Below, piece by piece: positions 63,906 through 64,000 of a stretch of DNA of 64,000 bases. Origin of the DNA: Cladochytrium replicatum. Its lineage: Eukaryota; Chytridiomycota; Chytridiomycetes; Cladochytriales; Cladochytriaceae. The stretch lies in NCBI GenBank assembly GCA_025526935.1, contig JAHLKD010000023.1:434001-498000 (forward strand), given 5' to 3'. Under the pieces are notes generated by a model. The model did no database searches. It had not been told where the DNA came from and saw only the letters and a list, made by a program, of their open reading frames with translations. The position numbers and the translations under genes were made by a program. Position 1 is the first letter of the stretch. Each line of letters starts with the position of its first letter.

Positions 63906-64000
63906 GTCAATACGTCGTAGGATCAATTTGAGTATACTGTCCCACTGTAGGATAGTGTTGCTGCTTGGAAACCAATTGCATCTTGATTCAAACTTTTGGT
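63906..64000. other. Flank of hAT-3
   Basis: Begins with the likely TSD remnant GTCAATAC; no other feature in the last 87 bases. Confidence 0.5.

Overview
The window looks like a nuclear chromosome segment of a fungus, most likely an early-diverging zoosporic (chytrid-like) lineage. Genes are compact, with many 45-70 nt GT-AG introns. A VPS16 gene, an Irc3-type mitochondrial helicase, an F-BAR protein and two tRNA-Pro genes are present. An ADIP/SSX2IP-like centrosomal coiled-coil protein and the remains of a TIR-NACHT receptor also fit that lineage. Taxonomy is inferred from gene content only.

Left arm (1-18,441): ordinary host genes, nearly all on the minus strand. They are an F-BAR protein (N-terminal part), VPS16, IRC3, an unrecognised gene whose last exons are duplicated on the far side of IRC3, a membrane RING-H2 protein, an ADIP-like protein, and tRNA-Pro(AGG). 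Remnants of an LRR-like gene and a short-chain reductase lie on the plus strand between them.

Middle (18,442-41,081): a dense retroelement nest bounded by two divergently oriented tRNA-Pro genes. A minus-strand LINE (LINE A) is split by two later insertions: an intact Ty3/Gypsy chromovirus (22,187-30,387, TSD GAGAT) and a hAT DNA transposon (31,000-36,910, TSD AAAATAGT). Truncated LINE copies and a tRNA-derived SINE whose tail matches LINE A fill the edges.

Right-middle (41,701-51,500): a 2.36-kb non-autonomous LTR element with identical LTRs that borrows the PBS, PPT and LTR 3' end of the Gypsy element; a decayed Ty1/Copia element; a decayed TIR-NACHT (NLR-like) gene; an LRR-type gene; and a small secreted-protein ORF.

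Right end (51,516-63,905): a second full hAT (51,600-60,941, TSD ACGATTCC) inserted into the transposase of an older, inverted, frameshifted hAT of the same family. These hATs are the most unusual system here. Each full copy has 15-bp TIRs, G-run-rich termini, and large oppositely oriented arrays of a ~97-bp repeat carrying a TGTCC-N4-GGACA palindrome. Each also encodes an intact 811-aa BED/hAT transposase plus a second, unrecognised coiled-coil ORF (560 aa when complete) lying between the right array and the right TIR. The two full copies differ by only four amino acids in the transposase, and all four come from CpG transitions, so they moved recently in a genome that probably methylates CpG.
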